From contig NZ_JAFEIF010000052.1 in the NCBI RefSeq assembly GCF_017848645.1, positions 1-48,783 on the forward strand: a stretch of DNA of 48,783 bases. Reading direction: 5' to 3'. Numbering within the stretch: position 1 is the first letter of the stretch; each line of letters starts with the position of its first letter. The notes beneath the pieces are model-generated. The model was not told where the DNA came from. It made no database searches and saw only the letters and a list, made by a program, of their open reading frames with translations. The DNA is from Limnohabitans sp. Its GTDB lineage: Bacteria; Pseudomonadota; Gammaproteobacteria; Burkholderiales; Burkholderiaceae_C. Positions 25,779 through 36,139 of this stretch are shown here, piece after piece. The position numbers were made by a program, and so were the translations under genes.

Positions 25779-26774
25779 TCACTCGAGGCGCATTTCCCGG
25801 ATGATGGCGCGGAACTGGTCCATCTGCCGGCGCAGCATGGCATCTTGCTCGGCAGGTGTGGAGCCCACACCTTCAGCGCCCAGGTCGTTCAAGCGCTTGA
25901 CCACATCGGGGTGACGCACGGCAGCGATCACTTCCTTGTTCAGACGCTCAATGATGTCTTTGGGTGTTTTGGCAGGCGCAAATACCCCGTTCCAGCCCTC
26001 CAGCTCCAAATTCGGAAAGCCCAGTTCCCGGACCGTAGGTACATCGGGCAGTCCAGGGATGCGTTTGGAGGCAGTTGTGGCCAGTGCCTTCAGCGTACCG
26101 GCCTTGATCTCGGCCAGGGATGAAGACAGTTGATCGCCACCGACCTGAAGTCGGCCAGCCAGCATCTCCTGCTTCAGGGGCGCAGCACCTTTGAATGGAA
26201 TGTGGGTGATGTTGACCTTGCCTTCTTTCTTGAAGGCTTCTCCCAGCACATGCATGGTGGAGCCTGGTCCGGTTGAGCCGTAGTTGTACTGCAGCGCGGG
26301 GTTGGTTCGCAGCAAATTGGCCAGCTCTTTCAGGTCTTTGGCTGGCACGCTGGGGCTGGCTGTCCAGACGAAAGGCACATAGACCGCAATCGATACCCCG
26401 GCGAAGTCGGTGTCGACATTGAAGGGGGAGCGGTTGGCCAGTGTTTGCGCCACCGAGGCCAGCGGAAACGACAGGTTGTGCATCAGGATGGTGTAGCCAT
26501 CGGGTGCTGCTTTGGCCATCAGGTCAGCACCGATAGCGCCACCTGCGCCGCCCCGGTTGTCCACTGTGACGGGTTGTCCCATTGATTCACTCATCTTTTG
26601 CGCCACGATTCGGGCCACGATGTCGGTGGTGCCTCCCGCGGGGAAAGGCACGATCATCTTGATGGGTTTGCTGGGGTAAGACTGAGCCATGGCAACGGGG
26701 TGAAGCGCCAGCGTCACCAAGCCCAGTAAGCCAGCGGCGCAAAACTGACGCCATTTTTGAGGTATCGAACGCAT
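25779..26774 (-). CDS. Bug-family (TctC) tripartite tricarboxylate transporter substrate-binding protein
   Basis: A 331-residue periplasmic binding protein. The Sec signal is in the first 30 residues (MRSIPQKWRQFCAAGLLGLV, cleaved near AMA-QSYP). YPSKPIKMIVPFPAGGTTDIVARI is the Bug N-terminus, with DNRGGAGGAIGADLMAKAAPDGYT next. Bug proteins bind carboxylates; this one has no TctA or TctB membrane partner nearby, which is common for the greatly expanded Bug family of Burkholderiales. The start is ATG 26774; the longer in-frame opening has no signal peptide at its end. It converges with the HIBADH-like gene. Confidence 0.93.
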   Translation of the reverse strand: MRSIPQKWRQFCAAGLLGLVTLALHPVAMAQSYPSKPIKMIVPFPAGGTTDIVARIVAQKMSESMGQPVTVDNRGGAGGAIGADLMAKAAPDGYTILMHNLSFPLASVAQTLANRSPFNVDTDFAGVSIAVYVPFVWTASPSVPAKDLKELANLLRTNPALQYNYGSTGPGSTMHVLGEAFKKEGKVNITHIPFKGAAPLKQEMLAGRLQVGGDQLSSSLAEIKAGTLKALATTASKRIPGLPDVPTVRELGFPNLELEGWNGVFAPAKTPKDIIERLNKEVIAAVRHPDVVKRLNDLGAEGVGSTPAEQDAMLRRQMDQFRAIIREMRLE

Positions 26775-27010
26775 CTTGTCTCCTTGTGGTTGTGGTCCCT
26801 GCACGCCAGAGCATGGGGGAAAATCACTATCACACAAGTTGCTGGGCCTGATGCATCACCAAAGTGACATGCCATGGTTTCGCTCAAGTTCGCGGGTTGG
26901 CGTGCCCAAGATTCGACAGCGAAGGCATTGAAATTGACGAATGAGTGTGGCCCAACCGCTTGTGTGTTCGGTGCAGGTGACGCCAAGTGACGAACTGGAC
27001 GAGGCGCAGA

Positions 27011-27412
27011 TCAGCAGACGCGCCGAGCAATTTTATGAACTGCCGATGAGGGGTCAATGTCCATCCACTCATTGAGCATGCCCTGGCGACTGATCACCTT
27101 GCCGGTCAGCATGGCACCACTGTAGTAAGTCATGTGCATCACGCGGGCCATTTTGGCTTGGCAGTTGATCATCAATTGGGTTTGCGCCGACAGATAAGCC
27201 AGGCCTTCAGCGTTGCTTTGCGGTTTTTTGTAATCGATCGCGCTCCATAAGACCTTGCGGCCAGACTCCTGTGTCACAGAATTGGCGTCGATGTAGAACA
27301 TCCCTTGGTCGTTCAAGGTGATGGCTTCCCATTTGGGGGCGGCCGTGCTCTGGGCCGTAAAAAAAGCCGACAAGGCGATGAGTGCCATGGCGGATGTTTT
27401 GAAATGTTTCAT
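27011..27412 (-). CDS. small exported protein, surface-adhesin E-like
   Basis: A 133-residue protein with a cleavable signal peptide (KTSAMALIALSAFFTAQSTA, cut near residue 24). The mature part, WEAITLNDQGMFYIDANSV and SAIDYKKPQSN, resembles the surface-adhesin protein E-like family, in which a tyrosine- and asparagine-rich beta-sandwich is common in Burkholderiales. Cys84 and Cys133 could form a disulfide. I start at ATG 27412 with AGGA upstream; the earlier ATG at 27425-27427 has no ribosome binding site. It lies 24 bases behind ispB and may share its transcript. No function is known. Confidence 0.72.
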   Translation of the reverse strand: MKHFKTSAMALIALSAFFTAQSTAAPKWEAITLNDQGMFYIDANSVTQESGRKVLWSAIDYKKPQSNAEGLAYLSAQTQLMINCQAKMARVMHMTYYSGAMLTGKVISRQGMLNEWMDIDPSSAVHKIARRVC

Positions 27413-27436
27413 GGTCATCCTAGGCATGTGCAGCGC

Positions 27437-28420
27437 TCAGGTGCGCCGGTCCAGCAACTGCGAGGCCAGCGCCACCATGGCCGTGCGGTAGGCGTTGTCG
27501 GGCAGTTGCATCGCCGCGTCAATGGCGCGTTGTGCTTCGGCTGCTGCGGCGCTGCGGGTGGCGGCCAAGGCACCGGTGTCGCGCACGATGGCCACGATGT
27601 CGTTCAGGCGGTCCACGTTGCCGGTTTCAATGGCTTCGCGCACGGTGCGGCTTTGTTCTGCATTGCCGCGCTGCATGGCCAAAATCAGCGGCAAGGTGGC
27701 TTTGCCCTCGCGCAGGTCATCGCCCAGGTTTTTGCCCATCTCGGCACTGTTGCCGTCATAGTCCAGCACATCGTCGATCACCTGGAACGCGGTGCCCAAT
27801 GCTTGGCCGTAATGGGCGCAAGCGGTCTCGATCTCGGGTGGACTACCCGCCAAAATTGGCCCCAGGCGGGCGCTGGCTTCAAACAGTTTGGCGGTTTTGG
27901 AGCGGATCACCCGCAAATAGCCTTCTTCGTCCAGCGAGGCGTCGTGCATGTTCATGAGTTGCAACACCTCGCCTTCGGCGATCACGTTGGTGGCATCGGC
28001 CAGGGTTTGCATCACGCGCATGCTGTTGGCATCCACCATCATCTGGAAGGCGCGGGAATACAAAAAGTCGCCCACCAGCACGCTGGCCGGGTTGCCAAAG
28101 CTTTCGTTGGCAGTGGGTCTGCCACGCCTCAGGGTGGACTCGTCGACCACGTCGTCGTGCAGCAAAGTGGCGGTGTGGATGAATTCGACCACGGCCGCCA
28201 GGTTGTGGCGCTGGGCACCGGTGTAGCCCAAGGCACCGCAAGTGAGCAGCAGCAAAACCGGGCGCAGCCGCTTGCCACCGGCCGAGATGATGTAGCGGGC
28301 CACCTCTGCCACCAAGGGCACACCCGAATCGAGCCGCTGGGCAATGACATGGTCGACCTGGGCCATGTCCGGGGCCACCAGTTCAAGAACGGCGGCGGTG
28401 CTGTTTTCTGAGGCAGACAA
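27437..28420 (-). CDS. ispB: polyprenyl (octaprenyl) diphosphate synthase
   Basis: A 327-residue trans-isoprenyl diphosphate synthase that makes the side chain of ubiquinone. The first aspartate motif is DDVVD at 89-93 (LLHDDVVDES) and the second is DDVLD at 216-220 (QVIDDVLDYDG). AGGKRLRPVLLLL is the IPP-binding region. The residues before the first motif are small (Ala84, Thr85), which allows long chains. It is divergent from rplU across 215 bases, the usual arrangement in proteobacteria. Confidence 0.95.
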   Translation of the reverse strand: MSASENSTAAVLELVAPDMAQVDHVIAQRLDSGVPLVAEVARYIISAGGKRLRPVLLLLTCGALGYTGAQRHNLAAVVEFIHTATLLHDDVVDESTLRRGRPTANESFGNPASVLVGDFLYSRAFQMMVDANSMRVMQTLADATNVIAEGEVLQLMNMHDASLDEEGYLRVIRSKTAKLFEASARLGPILAGSPPEIETACAHYGQALGTAFQVIDDVLDYDGNSAEMGKNLGDDLREGKATLPLILAMQRGNAEQSRTVREAIETGNVDRLNDIVAIVRDTGALAATRSAAAAEAQRAIDAAMQLPDNAYRTAMVALASQLLDRRT

Positions 28421-28553
28421 ATGGAGGATCCGGCTGGGAGGCTCGGTGGAGCCGAGGCAATTGGAACAAAAAACGCATCCAGTGCGCCGCCCAATTATAG
28501 GGACCTGCCATATCCTGACCCCTGCGGGCGGGTGTCAGGCGCACGCGGTGGAT

Positions 28554-28583
28554 TTGCCAGGTGTGGGGTGGCCGTGCTAGAAT
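28554..28583 (+). promoter_or_regulatory. probable sigma-70 promoter of rplU-rpmA
   Basis: TTGCCA (28554-28559) and TAGAAT (28578-28583) with 18-base spacing, 53 bases before the rplU start. Both hexamers match the consensus at four or five positions. It is well placed for a ribosomal-protein operon. Confidence 0.6.
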
Positions 28584-28635
28584 CGCAGGTTCCTTGGGGA
28601 TCAGCCCTTGGAAACTTCCATTCAAGAGGTCTAAT

Positions 28636-28947
28636 ATGTACGCGGTCATAAAAACCGGTGGCAAACAGTATCGTGTTGTCGCTGGCGAAAAAATTAAAGT
28701 AGAACAGATTGCTGCGGACGTTGGCCAGGAAATCGTGATCGATCAAGTTCTCGCAGTCGGCAACGGCGCAGACCTGAAGATCGGCACGCCCCTGGTGTCC
28801 GGCGCCACAGTCAAAGCCACTGTTTTGGCACATGGCAAGCACGACAAAGTGCACATCTTCAAGATGCGCCGTCGTAAGCACTATCAGAAACGTCAGGGTC
28901 ACCGTCAGCAGTTCACCGAACTGCAAATCGGCGCGATCGCTGCCTGA
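28636..28947 (+). CDS. rplU: 50S ribosomal protein L21
   Basis: A 103-residue L21. [20 protein letters not shown] is the universal N-terminus and [21 protein letters not shown] is the basic rRNA-binding C-terminal part. I start at ATG 28636; the frame is open 25 codons further upstream, but that is leader sequence containing the promoter. It is followed by rpmA after 12 bases and probably obgE. A short hairpin-prone leader lies between the promoter and the gene. Confidence 0.97.
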   Translation: MYAVIKTGGKQYRVVAGEKIKVEQIAADVGQEIVIDQVLAVGNGADLKIGTPLVSGATVKATVLAHGKHDKVHIFKMRRRKHYQKRQGHRQQFTELQIGAIAA

Positions 28948-28959
28948 GGAGAATAGGTC

Positions 28960-29220
28960 ATGGCACAGAAAAAAGGCGGCGGCTCTACGCGCAACGGTCG
29001 TGATTCCAAGCCAAAAATGCTCGGCGTCAAGGCTTTCGGTGGTGAACTGATCAGCGCAGGCTCGATCATCGTTCGTCAACGTGGCACCAAGTTCCATGCT
29101 GGCAACAATGTCGGTATCGGCAAGGACCACACTTTGTTTGCCCTGGTTGATGGCCACGTGTCGTTCTCCACCAAAGGTGAGCTCAGCAAGCACATGGTCA
29201 ACGTGACACCGGCTGTTTAA
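28960..29220 (+). CDS. rpmA: 50S ribosomal protein L27
   Basis: An 86-residue L27. [20 protein letters not shown] is the conserved N-terminal tail that reaches the peptidyl transferase centre; no cleavable N-terminal extension of the Firmicute type is present. [21 protein letters not shown] is the core. It is preceded by GAGGAG, 12 bases behind rplU. A terminator (29247-29268) follows and may set the ribosomal-protein transcript apart from obgE. Confidence 0.97.
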   Translation: MAQKKGGGSTRNGRDSKPKMLGVKAFGGELISAGSIIVRQRGTKFHAGNNVGIGKDHTLFALVDGHVSFSTKGELSKHMVNVTPAV

Positions 29221-29246
29221 GCCTGTCTCGTCCATCTGCAAAGAGG

Positions 29247-29268
29247 AGCCCCGCAAGCCGGGGCTTTT
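29247..29268 (+). terminator. rho-independent terminator behind rpmA
   Basis: A 7-bp stem, agccccg (29247-29253) with cggggct (29259-29265), a 5-base loop and a T4 tail. It should attenuate rather than fully block read-through into obgE. Confidence 0.75.
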
Positions 29269-29294
29269 CGCATTCTGGTCCGCTGACCTTTTGA

Positions 29295-30449
<1,155 letters not shown>

Positions 30450-30506
30450 CACCGTCAACCTCGCTCCCTTTTCAGCGCTGTTTCAACGCCAAGCCAACTT
30501 CTCAGC

Positions 30507-31643
30507 ATGACCTCTGCCGCCGTTTCCACTCTGCTGCGCGATGCGCGGCGCATCGTCGTCAAAGTCGGCTCCAGCCTGGTGACCAACGAAGGCCGGGGCT
30601 TGGACGAAGGCGCGATTGGCGAGTGGTGCCGTCAAATGGCGCTGCTCAGCGCCCAGGGCAAGGAAGTGGTCATGGTCTCCAGCGGCGCCATTGCCGAAGG
30701 CATGAAGCGCTTGGGCTGGACCACCCGCCCGAGCGAAGTGCCGGCGCTGCAAGCCGCTGCTGCCGTGGGCCAGATGGGCCTGGCGCAGATGTACGAAACG
30801 AAATTGCGCGAGAACGGCATGGGCAGCGCCCAGGTGCTGCTCACGCACGCCGACCTGGCCGACCGCGAGCGTTACCTCAATGCCCGCTCGACCTTGCTCA
30901 CTTTGCTGCAGCACCGTGTCTTGCCCGTGATCAACGAGAACGACACGGTGGTCAACGACGAGATCAAATTCGGCGACAACGACACCTTGGGCGCTTTGGT
31001 GGCCAACTTGATCGAAGCCGATTTGCTGGTCATCCTGACCGATCAAAAAGGCCTTTACACCGCCGACCCGCGCAAAGACGCCTCGGCCACCTTTGTGCAC
31101 GAAGCCCATGCCGGTGATCCTGCCCTGGAAGCCATGGCGGGCGGTGCGGGCTCCAGCATTGGCAAGGGCGGCATGATCACCAAGATCCTGGCGGCCAAGC
31201 GGGCCGCGGGTTCGGGCGCGTCCACCGTGATCGCTTGGGGGCGTGAACCCGATGCGCTGCTGCGCCTGACCCAGGGCGACAACATGGGCACATTGCTGGT
31301 GGCCCAGACCGCCAAACAGCAAGCCCGCAAACAATGGATGGCCGACCACCTGCAATTGCGCGGCTCGGTCACGGTCGATGCGGGAGCCGCCCACAAAGTG
31401 CTGACCGAAGGCAAGAGCCTGCTGCCCATTGGCATGACGGGTGTGGCGGGTGATTTTTCACGAGGCGATGTGATCGCCATTCGCGATGAACAAGGTGCAG
31501 AAATCGCCCGGGGTCTCGCCAATTACGCCAGTGCTGAGGCCCGTTTGCTGTGCCGCAAGCCCTCGCACGACTACGAGGCTTTGCTGGGCTACACCGCCGA
31601 GCCCGAGATGGTGCACCGCGACAACCTGATCCTGAGCCGCTGA
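30507..31643 (+). CDS. proB: glutamate 5-kinase
   Basis: A 378-residue ProB, which phosphorylates glutamate in the first step of proline synthesis. The amino-acid kinase domain begins [16 protein letters not shown] and includes [13 protein letters not shown] and [21 protein letters not shown]. The C-terminal PUA domain is at about 280-365 ([22 protein letters not shown]). The kinase is normally feedback-inhibited by proline. It starts 57 bases behind obgE. proA is not nearby. It converges with rppH. Confidence 0.96.
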   Translation: MTSAAVSTLLRDARRIVVKVGSSLVTNEGRGLDEGAIGEWCRQMALLSAQGKEVVMVSSGAIAEGMKRLGWTTRPSEVPALQAAAAVGQMGLAQMYETKLRENGMGSAQVLLTHADLADRERYLNARSTLLTLLQHRVLPVINENDTVVNDEIKFGDNDTLGALVANLIEADLLVILTDQKGLYTADPRKDASATFVHEAHAGDPALEAMAGGAGSSIGKGGMITKILAAKRAAGSGASTVIAWGREPDALLRLTQGDNMGTLLVAQTAKQQARKQWMADHLQLRGSVTVDAGAAHKVLTEGKSLLPIGMTGVAGDFSRGDVIAIRDEQGAEIARGLANYASAEARLLCRKPSHDYEALLGYTAEPEMVHRDNLILSR

Positions 31644-31680
31644 AGCCAAGGGCGCCAGAGGCGATGCGCTGTAGGGCTGG

Positions 31681-32301
31681 TCAGCCTTGCGGGTTCGGGT
31701 CGAAGCTGGCCCCCGGGGGCAATTCCATGTGCAAAGGGGGTTGCATCTCGCCGTGGCCGTGATCGTAGTCCATGTCGTGATCCCGCGGGGCACGGCTGCC
31801 ACCGCGCAAATAGCGGTTTTGGCGTTCCTGGCGCGGCAGAAAACGGGCCAATTCGGTCAGCGCCATTTCGTAAACACCGCGCTTGAATTCCACCACCACA
31901 TCCAGCGGCACCCAGTAATCGTTCCAGCGCCAGGCGTCGAACTCGGGGTGGTCGGTGGCGCGCAGGTTCAGGTGGTGGTCGTGGGTGACCAACTGCAGCA
32001 GATACCAGATTTGCTTCTGGCCCTTGTAAAAACCGCGCGCATCCCGTCGGATGAAGCGGTCTGGCACCTCATAGCGCAACCAGTCACGGGTCCGGGCCAC
32101 AATGCGCACATGCTCCGGTTGGAGCCCCACTTCCTCGTGCAGTTCACGGAACATGGCTTGTTCAGGACTTTCGCCCCGGTCAATGCCACCCTGTGGAAAC
32201 TGCCAGCTGTGGGTGCGGATGCGCTTGCCCCAGAAAACCTGATTTTTCTGGTTGAGCAGAATGATGCCGACGTTCGGCCTAAAGCCTTCACGGTCAAGCA
32301 T
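31681..32301 (-). CDS. rppH: RNA pyrophosphohydrolase
   Basis: A 206-residue RppH, which removes pyrophosphate from the 5' end of mRNA and so starts decay. [18 protein letters not shown] is the family N-terminus. The Nudix box is complete at 38-60 (starting GGIDRGES, ending EEVGL). The last 45 residues ([19 protein letters not shown] onward) form a His/Asp/Pro-rich tail, which is variable in betaproteobacteria. I chose ATG 32301 because it matches the family's first residue; an upstream TTG is in frame. It is divergent from proS across 100 bases. Confidence 0.95.
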   Translation of the reverse strand: MLDREGFRPNVGIILLNQKNQVFWGKRIRTHSWQFPQGGIDRGESPEQAMFRELHEEVGLQPEHVRIVARTRDWLRYEVPDRFIRRDARGFYKGQKQIWYLLQLVTHDHHLNLRATDHPEFDAWRWNDYWVPLDVVVEFKRGVYEMALTELARFLPRQERQNRYLRGGSRAPRDHDMDYDHGHGEMQPPLHMELPPGASFDPNPQG

Positions 32302-32401
32302 AATCAACCTCAAATTTTTAAATTGTGTCCATTATGCACGGCGCACCGCCGCTGGCTGTTGGATGTTTCCCTGATCCCCTTGTCTGAGTTAGCCCGTCGC
32401 G

Positions 32402-34147
32402 ATGAAAGCCTCCCAATTTCTCATTTCCACCCTCAAAGAAGCTCCAGCCGATGCCGAGGTGGTCAGCCACAAGCTGATGACCCGGGCGGGCCTGATCAAG
32501 AAACTGGGCGCGGGCATCTACAACTACATGCCCATGGGCTTGCGTGTGATCCGCAAGGTCGAGGCCATCGTGCGCGAAGAAATGAACCGGGCAGGTGCCA
32601 TCGAGATGACCATGCCCGTGGTGCAGCCCGCAGAGCTTTGGCAGGAAACGGGCCGTTTTGACAAGATGGGCCCCGAATTGTTGCGCATCAAGGACCGCCA
32701 CGGCCGCGATTTCGTGATCCAGCCCACCAGCGAAGAGGTGGTGACCGACGTGGTGCGCCAGGAAGTGCGCAGCTACAAGCAGCTGCCCAAGAACTTCTAC
32801 CAGATTCAGACCAAATTCCGCGACGAGCGCCGCCCCCGCTTTGGCCTGATGCGTGGGCGCGAATTCACCATGAAAGACGCCTACAGCTTCGACCGTGACG
32901 TGGCCAGCGCCAAGGCCAGCTACCAGGTCATGGCCGGGGCTTACCGCAAGATCTTTGACCGCTTTGGCTTGACCTACCGCGCCGTGGCCGCCGACAGCGG
33001 TGCCATCGGGGGTGACTTGAGCGAAGAGTTCCAGGTGATCGCCGCCACAGGCGAAGACGCCATCGTGTATTGCCCCAGCAGCAGCTACGCCGCCAACATC
33101 GAAAAAGCCGAGGCCCTGGCCCCCAGCCAGCCACGCGGTGCGGCCACGCAAGCCCTGACGAAAACCGCCACGCCCGGCAAGAGCACCTGCGAAGACGTGG
33201 CAGTCTTGCTGAATGTGCCGCTTTCTACCACCGTCAAGTCGCTGGTGCTGGCCACCGACACCCTGAACGAGCAGGGCGAGATCGTCAAATCCCAAGTCTG
33301 GCTCTTGTTGCTGCGCGGTGACCACGACATGAACGAAGTCAAGGTCGGCAAGTTGCCCGGCATGGAAGGCGGCTTCCGCTTTGCCACCTTGGCCGAAATC
33401 GAAGACCACTTTGGTTGCAAGCCGGGTTACCTCGGCCCGCTGAATTTAAAGAAGCCCGTGCACTTGGTGGCCGACCGCGACGTGGCCGTCATGGCCGACT
33501 GGATCTGCGGTGCCAATGAGCCAGACTTCCACATCACCGGCGTCAACTGGGGCCGCGACCTGCCCGAGCCCGCTTTGGTGGCCGACATCCGCAACGTGGT
33601 GGTGGGCGACAAGTCGCCCGACGGCCAGGGCGAGCTGGCCATTGAGCGCGGCATCGAAGTGGGCCATGTGTTCTATTTGGGCACCAAATACTCCAAGGCC
33701 ATGAACGCCACTTTCCTGGACGAAACCGGCAAACCGCAGTTTCTGGAAATGGGCTGCTACGGCATCGGCATCACCCGCTTGCCCGCCGCCGCCATCGAGC
33801 AAAACCACGACGAGCGCGGCATCATCTGGCCCGACGCGATTGCACCCTTCACCGTGGTGGTTTGCCCCATTGGCATGGACCGCAGCGAAGCCGTCAAGCT
33901 TGAAGCCGAGCGCATCTACGCCGCCTTGTTGGCCGATGGCGTGGACGTGATCCTGGACGACCGGGGCGAGCGCCCCGGTGCCATGTTCGCCGACTGGGAG
34001 CTGATCGGTGTGCCGCACCGCGTCACCATTGGCGACAAGGGCCTCAAAGACGGTCAGGTCGAGTACCAGCACCGCCGCGATGCCGAATCGAGCAAAGTGG
34101 CTGTGGCCGACATCCTGGCCCACATCCGGGCGCGACTGGCCGCCTGA
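32402..34147 (+). CDS. proS: prolyl-tRNA synthetase
   Basis: A 581-residue bacterial-type class II ProRS. Motif 2 is in [20 protein letters not shown] (from 140) and motif 3 is GCYGIGITR (451-459). The YbaK-like editing insertion, which hydrolyses Ala-tRNA(Pro), lies at about 225-395 (KSLVLATDT and [20 protein letters not shown]). The anticodon-binding domain is from about 475 to the end. The start ATG 32402 is standard ([14 protein letters not shown]). It is divergent from rppH and followed by a lytic transglycosylase gene. Confidence 0.97.
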   Translation: MKASQFLISTLKEAPADAEVVSHKLMTRAGLIKKLGAGIYNYMPMGLRVIRKVEAIVREEMNRAGAIEMTMPVVQPAELWQETGRFDKMGPELLRIKDRHGRDFVIQPTSEEVVTDVVRQEVRSYKQLPKNFYQIQTKFRDERRPRFGLMRGREFTMKDAYSFDRDVASAKASYQVMAGAYRKIFDRFGLTYRAVAADSGAIGGDLSEEFQVIAATGEDAIVYCPSSSYAANIEKAEALAPSQPRGAATQALTKTATPGKSTCEDVAVLLNVPLSTTVKSLVLATDTLNEQGEIVKSQVWLLLLRGDHDMNEVKVGKLPGMEGGFRFATLAEIEDHFGCKPGYLGPLNLKKPVHLVADRDVAVMADWICGANEPDFHITGVNWGRDLPEPALVADIRNVVVGDKSPDGQGELAIERGIEVGHVFYLGTKYSKAMNATFLDETGKPQFLEMGCYGIGITRLPAAAIEQNHDERGIIWPDAIAPFTVVVCPIGMDRSEAVKLEAERIYAALLADGVDVILDDRGERPGAMFADWELIGVPHRVTIGDKGLKDGQVEYQHRRDAESSKVAVADILAHIRARLAA

Positions 34148-34233
34148 ACCATGGGGGCCTAGTGGCCGCAAAGTCTGGCACCCCCGATCTTGAAGGCAGG
34201 TCTGACCTGTCCGTCATGCCCTCAGGTCTGACC

Positions 34234-34863
34234 ATGCCCAGCCGCCGGGCACTGCTGCATTGGGCTGCTGGCTATGTTGCTGGATGTGGCTCCGGTCTCT
34301 GGAGCACGGGCGTTTGGGCAGGCCCGCAGATCGAAGAGCCTTTGTCGCATGCCGTGCGCACCGCGCTGAGCGCAGCAGTGGCCGCTGCGGCCCCGCCTGA
34401 GCCGCTGCTGCCCGACGCCCAAGCGCAAAAGATCTATGACGATTGGCTCCACCATGCCAGTCAGCGCCTGGCGCGGTACAAAAAACACGCCGCTGAACGG
34501 CAAGAATTCCTGCAAACCCTCTGGTACGAAGCCCGCCGGGCCGGTTTGCCGCTGTCTTTGGTGCTGGGCGTCGTGCAGGTCGAGAGCGGTTTTCGCAAAT
34601 ACGCCATCTCGAGTGCCGGGGCGCGTGGCTACATGCAGGTCATGCCGTTTTGGGCGCGCCTCATCGGGGACGGCGACGACGGCCGCCTGTTCCACATGCA
34701 GACCAACCTGCGCTTTGGCTGCGTCATCCTGCGCCACTACCTCGACCGCGAACGCGGTGACCTGTTTCTGGGCCTGGGCCGCTACAACGGCAGCCGGGGG
34801 CTGGCAGTCTACCCACAGGCGGTGCTGGCGGCGCAGCGGCAGTGGGTGCATGTGGCGGATTGA
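34234..34863 (+). CDS. lytic transglycosylase (SLT domain)
   Basis: A 209-residue periplasmic murein-cleaving enzyme from ATG 34234 (215 from ATG 34216; a GTG at 34162 is less likely). Catalytic Glu117 is in LVLGVVQVESGF, with AGARGYMQVMPFWA at 129-142 and LGRYNGSRG as the other SLT motifs. The N-terminus MPSRRALLHWAAGYV has twin arginines and a hydrophobic stretch, so export through Tat is possible; the motif is incomplete and needs testing. It follows proS, as in other Comamonadaceae. The core chromosome order ends here; the next 1.1 kb is an insertion-sequence ruin. Confidence 0.9.
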   Translation: MPSRRALLHWAAGYVAGCGSGLWSTGVWAGPQIEEPLSHAVRTALSAAVAAAAPPEPLLPDAQAQKIYDDWLHHASQRLARYKKHAAERQEFLQTLWYEARRAGLPLSLVLGVVQVESGFRKYAISSAGARGYMQVMPFWARLIGDGDDGRLFHMQTNLRFGCVILRHYLDRERGDLFLGLGRYNGSRGLAVYPQAVLAAQRQWVHVAD

Positions 34864-35072
34864 AATGAATTTAACTGTCATGAATCGACAGCGACGCGCA
34901 GAATCATGAAAGAAACTTGAGGGTGGATGAGCCGAGGGGATAGACCGAGAAACTTCTTTGGGGCCCACAACCCAGATGCTTAACTTGGCACCCTGATGGC
35001 CAGTCTAAATTCCCGCAGGCAGCGCAGCCAGATTAAGACGTTTCCGGATGGAGGACCAAGCGTGCTGCAAGC

Positions 35073-35325
35073 CTACTTGAGTCTGTAGCTCTTGCCCTCA
35101 AACTCCAGGATCACGCAGCGGTGCATTAGCCTGTCCAAAATCGTGCTGACCATCTTGACATCCACCAGATACTTGCCCCAGTCCTGCACCACCCGGTTCG
35201 ATGTCGCCACCAACGCTCGGCGCAGCTTGTAGTGCTGATGCACGATGGCCTGCAACACCTCTGCTGCCTCCGCCGTGATTCGCTTGGCCAGAAACAAATC
35301 GTCCACGATCAGCAAATACGGTAAA
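35073..35325 (-). pseudogene. istB (IS21-type transposition ATPase) C-terminal fragment
   Basis: The last 80 or so residues of an IstB-type protein. PYLLIVDDLFLAKRI is the Walker B region (DD), followed by LVATSNRVVQDWGKYL and RCVILEFEGKSYRLK at the C-terminus. IstB normally has about 250 residues and helps the IS21 transposase; the N-terminal two-thirds with Walker A is absent. The reading frame is intact to its natural end. At about 35319-35325 it joins the broken IS1380-like transposase, so two different elements recombined or one inserted into the other and was then deleted. No istA is present. Confidence 0.8.
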
Positions 35326-35940
35326 AGCCGCTGTCAGCGCGCAATAGGCCCATCTTGGTCTGCCCCAGGTTGTACAGGGTGGCCTCGATGAAGCTTTCGA
35401 AGTTGTTGCTCGATACCGCGTTGCCCGGTCGTAACCAGAAGTTGGCCACCAAGCGGCAGTGGCCACAAACGGGTGGTTTGACTGGCCTTTGTTCTTGGCG
35501 TTGTAGCCCTTGGCTGCACCCTCAATCTGGTTGCCCCAGCGTGTCAGAACCGTGGAGTCCACGTCCAGGGTAATGGGGTTCAGGCGCAAGATGTCAAACA
35601 ATCAGCGGTAACTGCTCGCTGGCACGCGGGTGGCAATGGGCTGGTCAATGCGCTGGAACAGCCTGATGATGGCTTTGTGGCCAGCGGCGTTGCCCCAGCC
35701 AAACAGGCGCACCAAGGTGGCGTCCAGTCGGGTGATGTCGGCATGGGCAAAACGGGCCGCGCCACACCAGATGCTGACCATCATTTGCACGATGAGGTGT
35801 TCGGGGCGGTAACCCCGATTGGAGCCCGGTGGCGGCAAATCCCAGCTTTGCACGGCCTGTCTGAAGCCCATGCCATCGATCAAGATAGCAGCTCGGGGGC
35901 TAATGGACAATCCCGGTTTAAAGATCAACAAGGTCTTCAT
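35320..35940 (-). pseudogene. IS1380-like transposase, broken (nonsense codon, frameshift, truncated)
   Basis: Translating the minus strand from ATG 35940 gives an N-terminal transposase segment (GYRPEHLIVQMMVSIWCGAA and FAHADITRLDATLVRLFGW). An in-frame TGA at 35602-35604 sits where the family has Trp. The same frame continues with ITLDVDSTVLTRWG, the first catalytic Asp region. A one-base deletion near 35460 shifts the frame, and the next frame continues VANFWLRPGNAVSSNNFESF to LLRADSGFY. The match ends there, at the joint with the istB fragment. About 204 of roughly 430 residues remain. This cannot make a working transposase. The ends of the element are not recognisable. Confidence 0.82.
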
Positions 35941-36139
35941 GGGGCCTCAGGGAGGGCCATCAATGATCAGTCGCCCAGGGGCCTTCAACCAATTTTCGGA
36001 TACCTGATTTAAGCGATGCAGGGCATTGATTGGATTGGTAATGTTCCACAGTGGTTGACCGATGCGATGCGCCTTGTCCTTGAAGTTTGCTGAATTGGCC
36101 CGCAGCATCGGAGCCCAATTAACCGATTCAGGTGGCAAC

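Noticed and set aside
35073..35601. Single intact 167-codon gene on the minus strand
   Set aside because: It begins in frame with the transposase but shifts after HPFVA and then reads nonsense into the istB fragment. It is a decayed mosaic, not a gene.
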